Source: JADFGZ01 sp965222345 (GTDB taxonomy: Bacteria > Acidobacteriota > Terriglobia > 2-12-FULL-54-10). Taken from it: a stretch of 64,000 bases of DNA. A program made the translations under genes and the position numbers. Below, piece after piece: positions 35,470 through 44,444 of this stretch (position 1 is its first letter; each line of letters opens with the position of its first letter). The notes under the pieces are model-generated. The model was not told where the DNA came from, did not search any database, and was given only the letters and a program-made list of their open reading frames with translations. Location of the stretch: assembly GCA_965222345.1 (NCBI GenBank), contig CBDCTS010000007.1, positions 248,001 to 312,000 on the forward strand, in the 5' to 3' direction.

Positions 35470-37059
35470 ATGCCGGATCAAGATATCTTCGACGTGATTG
35501 TGGTAGGGGCGGGAACCAGCGGAACCATACTGGCATCCCGCATTGCCGAGAACGGAGTAAACCCCAGCACGGGAGATCGTTTAAGGGTCGGTTTGTTTGA
35601 GGCCGGCCCCTATTACCTCAAGGGAGGTCCCCTGCAGCCCGGATTGGGAGATCCGTTACGCCGCCGGATGATCACCAATATCCAGACCGACGAAACGGAA
35701 CCTGCCCGGTGGTTCTATGATGGTTTCAACGTGAAGGCCGTGGGCGGTTGTTCCTTGCATTGGGGCTCGTTTGCGTATCTCCCCATTCCAAAGGATTTTG
35801 CGAATTGGCAGAGTGCGACTGGCGTGAACTGGAGTGAGAACACTTTTAGGGAGGCGATCGACGAAGCTGTCAAGATGTACCACGTCCATCCGCTGGACAC
35901 GTATTTGTCAGATCCTCCTGAGCCGGGAAAGCTCAACAAAGGTGGCCGCATGTTTGCCCATGCTGCCGAAGCCTTGGGTCTTAAGGTCAACCAGCCGGAG
36001 GATCCTCGGGATCGGGGAATCCGAGGCGTAGCGCGAGTCAATTGTATCGTCTGCGGATATTGTGGGAGAGGGCATTACTGCAAGTACGATTCCAAGGTGA
36101 CGGGGCTCCACTATTTGAAGCTCATTGGCGAGGAGAATGGTCTTGAGGTCATTCCTGATTCTGAGGTAGACCGCATCCTCATTGAAAGGCAAGGTGCTTC
36201 GTTTGTTGCAAGAGGGATTGCCTACACGCAGTCCGGGATCAAGAAGGAGGCGCGCGCGCCTCGCGTGATCGTCAGTTGCGGCACCACGGGGACTGCGGTG
36301 CTCCTGTATCGTTCCGGCTATGGTCCGAAGGATTTTGTGGGTCAGAAGTTGATCGTAGAGAATAACAATGTGGGGCGCAACCTGGATGGCGATCTATCCG
36401 GGGTTTCGCTGGACATCCCGGCGTTCTTTGGAGAGGACATCCATACGGAGGAAGGCGGTGCTTCCACTCTTCTGGTCCATGAAAACGGAGACCGCAACAA
36501 ACTGCTTCTTACCGGTGTCGGCGGTGTAAGATACACCACCCAGTACCCCGACCTGCTCGCCCTTTATCCCATCGCTCCTGATTTCGGGTGGGAACACAAG
36601 GCCTATATGAAGGCTGCGACGAAAAGGGTCGGCGTGTTGGGATTCTCGCTCAAAGCGCCAATTTGGAACAAAGGCAGAGTGGGCGTGCGCGGGGAACACC
36701 TATACCGCCGCGATGATCCGGCGATTTTGGGTCAGATCCACAAGGGATGGCCGATCGCTCAGGAAATAATAAGGAAATTGACTCCGCAGCCGATCCGGGT
36801 CGATGACGCGCCTCCACGCTCGTTCGCAATCCTCCATGAGGTAGGGACCTGTAGGGCGGGCGTCAGCAAGGAGAATTCTGTCGTAACGCCGGATTTCGAC
36901 TCTCACGATATAGAAAACTTGTTGATCGGTAGTGCGGCTGTCATTCCTTCTGGGAACCACACCCTGTCTCATATGCCCACTGTCTCGGTCAGCTGTTATG
37001 CCTGGCGGCGAATGGTGGCCAATCACTTTACTCGGGGGGCTGCGCCTCTAAAACTCTAA
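35470..37059 (+). CDS. GMC-family flavoprotein dehydrogenase (large subunit)
   Basis: FAD-dependent glucose-methanol-choline oxidoreductase of 529 residues, probably the catalytic subunit of a periplasmic alcohol/sugar dehydrogenase complex. The FAD-binding Rossmann motif is VIVVGAGTSGTILASRIAE (residues about 8-26). SLHWGSFAY, HEVGTCRAG and the C-terminal GNHTLSHMPTVS (with the active-site His) are GMC features. A cysteine cluster, NCIVCGYCGRGHYCKYD near residues 194-210, is like the Fe-S cluster region of bacterial FAD-dependent glucose dehydrogenases. There is no signal peptide, so export probably occurs in complex with a Tat-tagged partner encoded just downstream. ATG 35470 follows AGGAGGT. 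It is the first gene of a four-gene unit. Confidence 0.88.
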   Translation: MPDQDIFDVIVVGAGTSGTILASRIAENGVNPSTGDRLRVGLFEAGPYYLKGGPLQPGLGDPLRRRMITNIQTDETEPARWFYDGFNVKAVGGCSLHWGSFAYLPIPKDFANWQSATGVNWSENTFREAIDEAVKMYHVHPLDTYLSDPPEPGKLNKGGRMFAHAAEALGLKVNQPEDPRDRGIRGVARVNCIVCGYCGRGHYCKYDSKVTGLHYLKLIGEENGLEVIPDSEVDRILIERQGASFVARGIAYTQSGIKKEARAPRVIVSCGTTGTAVLLYRSGYGPKDFVGQKLIVENNNVGRNLDGDLSGVSLDIPAFFGEDIHTEEGGASTLLVHENGDRNKLLLTGVGGVRYTTQYPDLLALYPIAPDFGWEHKAYMKAATKRVGVLGFSLKAPIWNKGRVGVRGEHLYRRDDPAILGQIHKGWPIAQEIIRKLTPQPIRVDDAPPRSFAILHEVGTCRAGVSKENSVVTPDFDSHDIENLLIGSAAVIPSGNHTLSHMPTVSVSCYAWRRMVANHFTRGAAPLKL

Positions 37060-37078
37060 CTGTAGGGGGCCGGAAACG

Positions 37079-37276
37079 ATGAAAAAAGAAGAGAAGAAAA
37101 AGGATAGACGAGAATTCTTGAAGCGGTCGGCGCAAGCATTCGTTGTAGTGCCTGCTGCCGTCACGTCTTTGCAACATCTTGGTCCCGAAGAAGAAGCAAC
37201 GCAGATTACCGAAGAGCTTTCGCCGGGAGATCCCGGCTACCGGGACCCCGGAGAGTACGGCAGTATCTCTGAATAG
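37079..37276 (+). CDS. Small twin-arginine-signal protein in the dehydrogenase operon
   Basis: A 65-residue protein with a twin-arginine motif (DRREFLKRSAQAF) and a hydrophobic stretch (FVVVPAAVTSL), followed by a short acidic tail with no recognisable fold. It sits 19 bp after the GMC flavoprotein gene and 14 bp before the subunit-3-like gene, so co-transcription is nearly certain. A possible role is to carry the signal-less flavoprotein through the Tat pathway, in addition to or instead of subunit 3; that is an inference. The second half could also be a decayed remnant of a longer subunit. Confidence 0.65.
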   Translation: MKKEEKKKDRREFLKRSAQAFVVVPAAVTSLQHLGPEEEATQITEELSPGDPGYRDPGEYGSISE

Positions 37277-37290
37277 AGGAGCGAGCCACG

Positions 37291-37956
37291 ATGCCCAACA
37301 AAGGAACCAGCAGACGCAACTTCATTCGGAAGGCCGCCCTCGGAGCCGGCGCTCTGGCGCTCCCCGCTCGAGCAACGCCAGCGGCGGCGGAACGATCGAG
37401 GATTCTTTCCGCTCTGGGAGACACGATCATTCCCTCCAAAACGGGTGATCCCGGCTTTAAGGACCTGGAAGCACACGGAATCACAGAGCAAGTGAACAAG
37501 AATCTGGCGGCGCTGAAGGATCCGTTGTTTGCCACCTTCAACGAGGCTAGTGCGCCTTTTTTCCAAGGTCGAACGTTTGTCGAGTTGAATGAGAACGAAC
37601 GCGCTGAGTTTTTGAAGAGGGTTATCCGCGGGGAGGGCTTCACGAATCCCTCCGTTCGCACCGTTGTCCAGCGTGTCTACAAGTTTGTTCGGATCACGGT
37701 GCTCCGGATCTACTACTCCAATTTCCCGGAGAACAAGGTTATGCGGGATGCCGATGGAATTCCGTCTCAGAAGCCTGGAGACCTTCACCAGATCACGACC
37801 CCCAATACCAAAAAGCTCGTCACGGGTTGGGATGTGGCCGGATATCGGGGTCCGCTGACCTGGGAACAAGAGGAACGAATGAGAGCAGCAGTGCAGAAGG
37901 TTCACTGGCATGATGGCCTGGAAGACCTTGTAGTCCGCTATCGGTCGAAATCTTGA
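37291..37956 (+). CDS. Gluconate 2-dehydrogenase subunit 3-like protein (Tat-exported)
   Basis: A 221-residue small-subunit protein. It begins with a twin-arginine signal (TSRRNFIRKAALGAGALALP), then a helical domain of the gluconate-2-dehydrogenase-subunit-3 family (RILSALGDTIIPSKTGDPGFKDLEAHGI, then ERAEFLKRVIRGEG). Proteins of this family act as chaperone-like gamma subunits that carry the FAD subunit through the Tat pathway and stay in the complex. It lies between the GMC flavoprotein and a c-type cytochrome gene, the same order as in FAD-dependent gluconate, sorbitol or glucose dehydrogenases. Substrate is unknown. Confidence 0.85.
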   Translation: MPNKGTSRRNFIRKAALGAGALALPARATPAAAERSRILSALGDTIIPSKTGDPGFKDLEAHGITEQVNKNLAALKDPLFATFNEASAPFFQGRTFVELNENERAEFLKRVIRGEGFTNPSVRTVVQRVYKFVRITVLRIYYSNFPENKVMRDADGIPSQKPGDLHQITTPNTKKLVTGWDVAGYRGPLTWEQEERMRAAVQKVHWHDGLEDLVVRYRSKS

Positions 37957-38007
37957 ATGCGGAGACTGGTCGTTGCAAAAGCCGACGCCGCTTGCAGGAG
38001 AGACGCC

Positions 38008-38397
38008 ATGAAGTCGAAGAGTTTGTGGACGGCAATTTTGCTGGGCTTGTTGATGGTCATCTGCACGACCTCACTCCGTGCTCAGAAGATTCAAAGCGAT
38101 GCCGATGAGAAGCTGAATGCCTTTTTGCCGGACGAAGAAGAAAAGGTATTAGTTCTGGTGCATTGTACTGTCTGCCACAGCGCGGCTGCTACCCAGGAAA
38201 GAATCGCCAGCCGGGCGGGAGGCGATCAGGAGTTTTGGACTACTTTAGTGAGGCGGATGGTCACTGTTTGGAATGCTCAGATTCCCGAAGAAGACATAGA
38301 TCTCATCGCTGCCTACTTGGCAAAACATTTTGGACCCGCCACCGCTAGCCAGGAGCAACAGGCGGAAACGAAAGGAGAGGCTGAAAAGGAACCATGA
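38008..38397 (+). CDS. Small c-type cytochrome
   Basis: A 129-residue exported cytochrome with a signal peptide (KSLWTAILLGLLMVICTTSLRA) and one heme-binding CTVCH motif near residue 54. A Met for axial ligation may come from the RRMVTVW segment. It is probably the electron acceptor of the GMC dehydrogenase complex. ATG 38008 is preferred over the upstream ATG at 37957 because it directly precedes the signal peptide and has AGGAGA a few bases before it. The acidic, Gln/Lys-rich tail (SQEQQAETKGEAEKEP) is unstructured. Confidence 0.8.
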   Translation: MKSKSLWTAILLGLLMVICTTSLRAQKIQSDADEKLNAFLPDEEEKVLVLVHCTVCHSAAATQERIASRAGGDQEFWTTLVRRMVTVWNAQIPEEDIDLIAAYLAKHFGPATASQEQQAETKGEAEKEP

Positions 38398-38568
38398 GAT
38401 TCAGCAGCCTTCCGGGGTTCTTATCCAGTGGCTGCAGCAGCGTGGCGTGCCGCTAAGAATCCGAATGTCGCTCCGGACATGAGCCAGTATCCAGCCTTGA
38501 GATTGTGGTTCAGGATGATCTCACAGAACAGGCCGTGCTGATCAGGCCGCCGTGGCTGCCCGCATGGG

Positions 38569-39609
38569 TCATTGCGGACACCCGCGATTTGGTTCGATAA
38601 TCACCTTCAAAGAATCATCTTTTGGATGCGCAACCAAGTCGAACGCCTGGGCGATTTCCTCAAGCCCAAACCTGTGCGTGACCAGTTCGTCTACATTCAC
38701 CTTCCCGCTCCGAATCAATTCCATCGCTTCCTGCATGTCGCGCTGTGCGGCTCCATAGCTGAAGTGGAGGGAAGGCTGGATGGTCCAGAATTTCGTCAGG
38801 GGAATCGATAGTTTTTTGTCAGGGCCGTCCGCCGCAAAAAACAGAATGTGCCCGCCTCGGTTCACGCAATCGAGCGCGCTCTGGGCGGCCTTTCCAGAGC
38901 CGGTGCAGACGAAAACGCGGTCTGCGCGCGGCAAGGTGCCGGTTGCATAGAACATTTCGTCCGCGCCGTGCCGGGAGGCCGCCTCCAGCCTGTTTTTATT
39001 GGTGTCCACGGCGCAGATTCTTGCGGCGCCGAGCGCGCGGGCCAGCTTGATGTGGAGCAGGCCCGCCAAGCCGCTTCCCATAACCAGCACGGTGCGGGAT
39101 TCAATCGGGTAGGTTTTTCTCACGCTGCGCACGACGCACCCGAGCGGCTCCACGAACGAGCCCTGCTCGTAGGTCATACTGTCCGGCAGAACAAGCAATC
39201 CGTTCTCGATGCATGGGTCAAAGAGCCGGACGAACTGCGAAAAGCCGCCTGGCTCGATGTGCTTCCGGTGCATTGACTCGCATGCGGTTTCGTTTCCGTC
39301 CCGGCACGGGACGCATTGCAGACAGGGAAAGTGGTGGGACACGACGACCCGGTCGCCTGTCTTGAATTTGCGAACCGACTCTCCTGTTTGAACGATGCGG
39401 CCTGCGATTTCGTGCCCTGTATTGATGCCGCCTTTCTCTCGCGCGCCCGGCTCGCGATACCATCGCATGGTGTCGCTTCCGCAGATGCCGCATGCGGCGA
39501 CTTCCACCAGCGCTTCGTCCTTGCCGATCTCCGGCACCGACCTTTGCTCCACCCGCACGTCATCGTTGCTGAAGTACAAGCTGAGTTTCATCGTCTCAGG
39601 AATGGTCAT
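38569..39609 (-). CDS. Zinc-type alcohol/polyol dehydrogenase (MDR family)
   Basis: Medium-chain dehydrogenase of 346 residues related to sorbitol and threonine dehydrogenases. The catalytic zinc region reads CGICGSD (Cys near residue 38) with GHE downstream; the structural zinc cysteines are in CLQCVPCRDGNETAC. The NAD-binding motif is VMGSGLAGLLHIKLARALGA and the acid VDTNKNR follows it. It overlaps the end of the upstream aldolase gene by 14 bp, so translation is coupled. A sugar-alcohol or sugar-phosphate substrate is likely given the neighbouring aldolases, but I cannot name it. ATG 39591 is a possible alternative start. Confidence 0.87.
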   Translation of the reverse strand: MTIPETMKLSLYFSNDDVRVEQRSVPEIGKDEALVEVAACGICGSDTMRWYREPGAREKGGINTGHEIAGRIVQTGESVRKFKTGDRVVVSHHFPCLQCVPCRDGNETACESMHRKHIEPGGFSQFVRLFDPCIENGLLVLPDSMTYEQGSFVEPLGCVVRSVRKTYPIESRTVLVMGSGLAGLLHIKLARALGAARICAVDTNKNRLEAASRHGADEMFYATGTLPRADRVFVCTGSGKAAQSALDCVNRGGHILFFAADGPDKKLSIPLTKFWTIQPSLHFSYGAAQRDMQEAMELIRSGKVNVDELVTHRFGLEEIAQAFDLVAHPKDDSLKVIIEPNRGCPQ

Positions 39610-40573
39610 CCTTTGCTTCCTTTAACTCCTGAAACAGTTCATAGGCTTGCTTGGGATTCATGTTGTCGTGCACCACGGCCTGCAACGCCCGCACCATGGG
39701 CACAGGCTGCTTGTGCCGCCAGACCCTGCGCCCAAAGTCAATTCCTCTGGCGCCTTTCTGAATGGAGTCGGAGGCCAGCTCCAGGCTGTCTTTGGTTTCA
39801 TCCACTCCCTTGGGCATCTTGCCGCCGGCCACGATGACCGGAACGCCGCAGGCCTCGACCACCCGCTCAAACCCTTTTCCGCAGTTGTAGGTTTTGATCA
39901 TATCGGCCCCGTGCGCCACCAGAATGGCTCCGGCGCGAGTCAGGAAGTCAGAGTCTTTCTCCAGATACCCCAGCGCGGTTCCCACGGCCACAACTCCCAG
40001 GATGGGAAGGTTGATCTTCCGGGCCGCGCGCGACATGCTGGCCAGATTGTCGAGCGTCTGCGACTGGTGTTCCGTCTTCAAGTAAACCGAGACGGCTGCT
40101 CCGGCAGCCCCTTCCTTCTGGACATCTTCGGCCCCAAGGATCAGCCTTTCATTGGCGATGGTGTCGGGAACGTTCACGATACTGTCGAGAAGCTGGAACT
40201 CGTCAAACTCTTTGGCCGTGGCCGTTCCGGAGTCGATCTTTGATTGACATTCCTGGAACGTCTGATCGAAATCCTTGCCGGTTCTTTGCTGGTAGGCGAG
40301 CTTGGCCGGCTCCTGGAGGTAGCCGGGCACGGGGACGTTCATCGTGGTGGAGCATCCGGAGGCGCGCAGAATCACCGGCAGGTTCACTCTACCGTTGAAC
40401 GCGTGGCGCAGCACGCCGGGATCGGTCATCAGCACGTCCACGTAATCGAGCAGCGGCGTCAGAACCTCGCCGGGTTTTTCCAGTCCGGCGACAACGCCGA
40501 AATACCTGTGGTCGGCGGCAAGAACTACGATGCGCTCCGATTCTCCGAAAATCTTCTTCAATCCTGTTGACAT
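39596..40573 (-). CDS. DeoC/LacD/FbaB-type class I aldolase (LsrF-like)
   Basis: A (beta/alpha)8 aldolase of 325 residues. LAADHRYFG at the N-terminus, the Schiff-base lysine region ADMIKTYNCGKGFE and the phosphate-binding PVIVAGGKMP are characteristic of class I fructose-bisphosphate aldolases of the DhnA/LsrF group. LsrF-type enzymes act on phosphorylated intermediates (thiolase or aldolase reactions), so the substrate is probably a sugar-phosphate. The start is uncertain: ATG 40573 begins the family-like part (MSTGLKKIFGESER), while the frame extends upstream to 40615. It is overlapped by the alcohol dehydrogenase gene and precedes it on the same strand. Confidence 0.82.
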   Translation of the reverse strand: MSTGLKKIFGESERIVVLAADHRYFGVVAGLEKPGEVLTPLLDYVDVLMTDPGVLRHAFNGRVNLPVILRASGCSTTMNVPVPGYLQEPAKLAYQQRTGKDFDQTFQECQSKIDSGTATAKEFDEFQLLDSIVNVPDTIANERLILGAEDVQKEGAAGAAVSVYLKTEHQSQTLDNLASMSRAARKINLPILGVVAVGTALGYLEKDSDFLTRAGAILVAHGADMIKTYNCGKGFERVVEACGVPVIVAGGKMPKGVDETKDSLELASDSIQKGARGIDFGRRVWRHKQPVPMVRALQAVVHDNMNPKQAYELFQELKEAKDDHS

Positions 40574-40670
40574 ATCTTTTGTTATGACATCCTCTCTAAA
40601 ATTCACTATCCTCAAAAATTCGTAACCCGGCCCGAAGGCAACCTACGCTTCAGGGCTTCCCATCCCGGCT

Positions 40671-41324
40671 TTAAGAACTCTCCCCTCGCGGCAAGGACTG
40701 GAAGGTACTCAGTTTCCGCACCTCCTGTTTGGAGAGCGATACCTGCTTTCCCAATAATTTCGCTGCCAGCGAGATACGGGCAAACTGTTCCACGGTTTCC
40801 ATGTGAAAGAAAGCCTGGAGCAAATCCTTCCCGAAGGTGACCACGCCGTGGTTAGCCATGAGGATGGCGTCGTGTCGGGAAACCAAATTCCGCAGCGCCG
40901 CGTTGAGTTTTTGGCTGCCGGGCGTTCCGTAGCGGGCCAGCGGTACGCGGCCCAGCGATACCACCACCTCCGGAAGAAAAGCCTTGTCCAGGGCGAGTCC
41001 TGCCACGGCGTAGCCGGTGGCCACGGGCGGATGCGCGTGGACGATTCCCCCGACGTCGGGCCGGCGTTGGTAGATCATCAGGTGCATGGGCAGCTCGGAA
41101 GAGGGCTGTCCCCCGCCGGAAAGTTTGTCTCCCTGCATATCGACCAAGACCATATCCTCGGGACGCAACATCCCCTTGCTGCGGTTCGCGGGAGTCACCA
41201 GGACTCGGCCGTCTTTCAATCGAACGGAGAGATTGCCGTCGGTTGCCGCCACGAAGCCCTTCTGGTGCAACCACTTGCCCACTTCGGTGAGCTGGCGGCG
41301 ATGTTGGGTCTCTGCCTTGGACAT
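40671..41324 (-). CDS. Class II aldolase/adducin-family protein
   Basis: A 217-residue zinc-dependent enzyme like L-fuculose-phosphate aldolase and ribulose-5-phosphate 4-epimerase. ATDGNLSVRLKDG, TPANRSKGML, SSELPMHLMIYQRRPDV, VHAHPPVATGYAV (zinc histidines) and MANHGVVTFG match the family in order. It lies about 100 bp upstream of the LsrF-like aldolase gene on the same strand, and together with the alcohol dehydrogenase these suggest a small pathway for a deoxy-sugar or pentose phosphate. The exact substrate cannot be read from sequence. Confidence 0.88.
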   Translation of the reverse strand: MSKAETQHRRQLTEVGKWLHQKGFVAATDGNLSVRLKDGRVLVTPANRSKGMLRPEDMVLVDMQGDKLSGGGQPSSELPMHLMIYQRRPDVGGIVHAHPPVATGYAVAGLALDKAFLPEVVVSLGRVPLARYGTPGSQKLNAALRNLVSRHDAILMANHGVVTFGKDLLQAFFHMETVEQFARISLAAKLLGKQVSLSKQEVRKLSTFQSLPRGESS

Positions 41325-41483
41325 GGTTGCGATGGCCGGCCCAAACGGAGGCTTTCATCAGCAGGCTAACGCCCGATAGTACAGCAAGCCCCTGGGGCTG
41401 TAAAGCAAAGCGTGGTCCAAAAGGAAGGGAGTACTCCATCTGCTGCTGAGCAAGGCCGCGGGAGAACTTCAAAAGCGTTTTCT

Positions 41484-42380
41484 TCAGGCTTCCAAACCAG
41501 ACGGCACGCTTTCTCTGGCGGCGTCCAACTGGTTGCGGGCGTGGTAAGAGCTGCGGACCAGTGGTCCGGCCTCCACATGACGGAAGCCCATCCGCTCCCC
41601 TTCGCGTTTGAGCTCCGCAAACTCCGCCGGGGGATAGTAGCGGGCGATGGGAAGATGGTTCGTTGTCGGGCGCAGGTATTGGCCCAGGGTCAGGATGCGG
41701 CAATCGTGGTCGCGGAGGTCGCGCATGGTGGCCATCACCTCGTCCCGTTCTTCTCCCAGGCCCAGCATCATTCCGGACTTGGCGGTGATGCGCGGGTCGA
41801 TCTCCCCCACGCTGCGGAGCAGCTTGAGGGACTGCTCGTAGCGCGCTCCCGGACGCACCTGCCGGTAGAGTCGAGGGACGGTCTCCATGTTATGGCTGAG
41901 CACGTCGGGACGGGCCGCGAGCACTATCTCAAGAGCCTTCCGGTAACCCTGAAAATCCGGAATCAACACCTCAACTTTGCACTCAGGACGGATGCGGCGG
42001 ATCGCCAGGATGGTCCGGGCGAACAACTCCGCGCCGCCGTCTTTGCGGTCGTCCCGGTTGACTGAGGTCACCACGGCGTACTGCAAGCCGAGATGGTCCA
42101 CCGCCTCCGCCACTCGCTCCGGTTCCTGATAATCCACCGGCAGCGGAGCGCCTTTCGGCACCGCGCAGAAGCCGCAACGGCGCGTGCAGACGTCCCCCAG
42201 GATCATAAACGTGGCGGTGCGCTGCTCCCAGCATTCACCGATGTTGGGGCAGCGCGCGCTCTCACAGACCGTATGAAGGCGAAGCTGGTTCTTCAGAACC
42301 TTCAAGTCGTGGTAGTTGGGGCCGCCGGGAAACCGGGTCCGAAGCCAGTCGGGCCGTTTTTTGTGCAAGGCAACTGACAT
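41484..42380 (-). CDS. lipA: Lipoyl synthase
   Basis: Radical-SAM enzyme that inserts two sulfurs into octanoylated carrier proteins. Both cluster motifs are intact: the auxiliary cluster CESARCPNIGEC (residues about 40-51) and the radical-SAM CTRRCGFCAV (residues about 66-75). LGLGEERDEV and TLGQYLRPT are family landmarks, and the C-terminal region ends with the RSSYHA motif whose Ser ligates the auxiliary cluster. The 298-residue length is normal. GcvH at 26136 is a probable client. The gene is followed on the same strand by the aldolase genes, with a 159-bp gap, so it is probably its own unit with the ThiF/MoeB gene upstream. Confidence 0.96.
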   Translation of the reverse strand: MSVALHKKRPDWLRTRFPGGPNYHDLKVLKNQLRLHTVCESARCPNIGECWEQRTATFMILGDVCTRRCGFCAVPKGAPLPVDYQEPERVAEAVDHLGLQYAVVTSVNRDDRKDGGAELFARTILAIRRIRPECKVEVLIPDFQGYRKALEIVLAARPDVLSHNMETVPRLYRQVRPGARYEQSLKLLRSVGEIDPRITAKSGMMLGLGEERDEVMATMRDLRDHDCRILTLGQYLRPTTNHLPIARYYPPAEFAELKREGERMGFRHVEAGPLVRSSYHARNQLDAARESVPSGLEA

Positions 42381-42452
42381 ATCAAGCGCCTATATCTTAT
42401 GAAGCTGCCGCCGGCATCTATAGCGCCAGCGCGCCCGCCCCGGAAAGTTTGC

Positions 42453-43460
42453 TCAACTGCCGATATAGCGGGCATACAGGCTGCGCGCTATCCCCGTGTC
42501 GGTGGTCCCTTTGATGATAGCCCGCCCGTCCGGGAAGATCGTCATCTCATAAGGGGCCAGTGCGAATTGAAACACATAGGAGTTGAAGCGCACCGCGCCA
42601 TGGGGCTTCAACTTCCGCTCCAGCTCCGCAAAGTCCACCGGCCGCCGCCGCTCGTGTATCTGGACCGAGTTGCGGCCGCAGAGCGTAATGTGCGGCGCGC
42701 CGCATCCGGCAAGGTGGGTGAAGTCTCTCCGCTGGCAAGCGCGGCAGCCTTCAGCGGGCGGGCCGGGATCGACGGCCTGAAAGCTGTTTTCCCACACGTC
42801 GAGCGAGATCAGCTTGCCGTGCAGGGCGGTCCGGTCGCCGGTCAGGAGCTTGATTGTTTCGGCCACCTGTATAGATGCCACGGCGGAAGCGGCGGAGCCC
42901 AGGATTCCGTCGGTGTCGCAGGTGGCATGCATGCCGGAAGGCGGCTCCGGGAACAGGCAGGCAAGACACGGGCCCCGGCCTGGAATGATGGTCAGCGTCA
43001 CGCCATAGCTGCCGACAGCCGCGCCGTAAACCCAGGGCACTCCCTTCTGCAGGCTGAGGTCGTTCAGCAAGTAGCGCGTCTCGAAATTGTCCGTTCCGTC
43101 CAGCAGCACGTCGATGCCTTGCAGCAGTTCAGTCGCGTTCTCCGCCGTCAGGTCGGCCACGACGCCTTGCACTTTGACCCCGGAGTTGGCTCGTTTTAGG
43201 TGATTTTCAGCCGCCACCGCTTTGGGAAGCCTTTCGGAAGCGTCCCGCTCCTCGAAAAGCGTCTGACGCTGCAGGTTGCTCTCTTCCACGTAGTCGCGGT
43301 CGATGAGGACCATCTCGCCCACCCCGGCGCGGACTAGCAAGGAAGCCTGATGGCTGCCCAGCGCTCCGCATCCTATGATCGCGACCCGCGAAGCCAGCAG
43401 TTTCCGTTGGCCTGCCTCGCCGATGCCCCGGTACAGTATCTGCCGCGAATATCTGTCCAT
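42453..43460 (-). CDS. MoeB/ThiF/HesA-type adenylyltransferase
   Basis: An E1-like enzyme of 335 residues that adenylates the C-terminus of a ubiquitin-like sulfur carrier such as MoaD or ThiS. The nucleotide-binding motif is VAIIGCGALGSHQASLLVRAG, followed by LIDRDYVEESNLQRQ and DGTDNFETRYLLND (all typical). Zinc-binding CxxC pairs (CLACLF, CRACQR) are present. ATG 43460 starts at the conserved MDRYSRQILY. Whether it serves molybdopterin or thiamine synthesis cannot be decided because no partner gene is adjacent. It lies 72 bp upstream of lipA on the same strand. The C-terminal ~70 residues lack a rhodanese signature. Confidence 0.85.
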   Translation of the reverse strand: MDRYSRQILYRGIGEAGQRKLLASRVAIIGCGALGSHQASLLVRAGVGEMVLIDRDYVEESNLQRQTLFEERDASERLPKAVAAENHLKRANSGVKVQGVVADLTAENATELLQGIDVLLDGTDNFETRYLLNDLSLQKGVPWVYGAAVGSYGVTLTIIPGRGPCLACLFPEPPSGMHATCDTDGILGSAASAVASIQVAETIKLLTGDRTALHGKLISLDVWENSFQAVDPGPPAEGCRACQRRDFTHLAGCGAPHITLCGRNSVQIHERRRPVDFAELERKLKPHGAVRFNSYVFQFALAPYEMTIFPDGRAIIKGTTDTGIARSLYARYIGS

Positions 43461-44354
43461 GTTCTCTGTTGCCACGGAACCATTATAAATTGATTTGCCG
43501 TTTCCCCAAAACAACGCCAACCCCAAGCAAAGCTGGGGATCGCAACAGCCCGGTCGCAGCGGACTGCAGGGCATCCTGATGATGAGCGGCTGAATGCGCT
43601 GCTGCAGGAGGCTGGGGGTTTTCCGGTCCTCTCCCTTACGGCGCGTAGATCGAGGCTCACATACAGCCGCAAAAACCTCTACCTGCCGCAGAAAATCTTA
43701 GCGCCGCGGTCGCCTTCAGGGACCATGCAGGCTCCCCCCTGAAGATTTCCAAAATTCGGCAGAATCGGCCTTATTGGTTCTCTCGGTTTCCTCGGTTCTT
43801 TCGGTTTCCTCGGTTCCTTCGGTTCCCTCGGTTCTTTCGGAAGAACCTGCCTATCCGGCTCTCTCGGTTCTCTCGGTTCTCTCGGTTCCCTCGGTTCATT
43901 CGGTTCCTTCGGTTTTCTCGGTTTAGGGTCTGCCTGGACGCTCCCGGGCGCAACCCCGCTTTTTGTCCTAAAAGAAGTGGCTGAACCATTTCAGCGCAGG
44001 ACGCTCCCAACGTCGCCTGCGCTCGCCCCCTCTTGGGATAGGCCGCGGCGGCCAAAGCTGGAATACCCCCGCTGGAGGAACCGCCCCTTGATCCAATTGA
44101 CCCAACCGGCGCGAGCCGGGTTGTCGAACTGCAAGTTCCCGGCGGCCCCCCGGAGGAAGCCGACGGCACGGATCGGATCAGGGGCTTTGGGAGGAAGGCC
44201 ATCCGGCGACCGGTGTGCGTCCTCCGACCCATCCGTTTCTGCGGACAGCGGATCGGTTCGGCAAGCGTTTCCACCGCTGGCGCCGCCCGAAAAACGAAAG
44301 CAACCTCCTGCTATTTCTGCTACAGTTTCAGAGACGCTGCCGATGACTCCTTGC
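43461..44354. other. Intergenic region with a 9-bp repeat array, before tRNA-Ser
   Basis: About 890 bp without a gene I can support. A reading frame on the minus strand (43771-44274) is only an artefact of the 9-bp array, which yields an Asn-Arg-Glu type tripeptide repeat. The stretch from 43930 to 44350 has no recognisable protein, and I see nothing else in it. Confidence 0.5.
43778..43921. repeat. Array of sixteen 9-bp units with TTCGG core
   Basis: Fourteen recognisable units such as TTCTCTCGG, TTCCTTCGG and TTCCCTCGG, with two degenerate units in the middle (43841-43858) that keep the register, give 16 x 9 = 144 bp. The units are imperfect and purine/pyrimidine-biased. The inverted form of the same unit occurs at 13005-13067. 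Confidence 0.75.
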
Positions 44355-44444
44355 GGAGGAATGGGTGAGTGGTTGAAACCGGCGGTCTTGAAAACCGTTA
44401 GCGTCTAACGGCGCTCGGGGGTTCGAATCCCTCTTCCTCCGCCA
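44355..44444 (+). tRNA. tRNA-Ser (anticodon UGA)
   Basis: A class II tRNA with acceptor stem GGAGGAA/TTCCTCC, anticodon loop CTTGAAA (anticodon TGA at 44389-44391), a long variable arm (TAGCGTCTAACGGCGCTC), T-loop GGTTCGAATCC and encoded GCCA at the 3' end. Everything to its right for at least 19 kb is accessory, with a tyrosine integrase at the far end, so this tRNA gene is a likely integration site. Confidence 0.97.

Noticed and set aside
43771..44274. Minus-strand frame of 167 codons with Asn-Arg-Glu repeats
   Set aside because: It is a by-product of the 9-bp repeat array; the part outside the array has no protein-like features.
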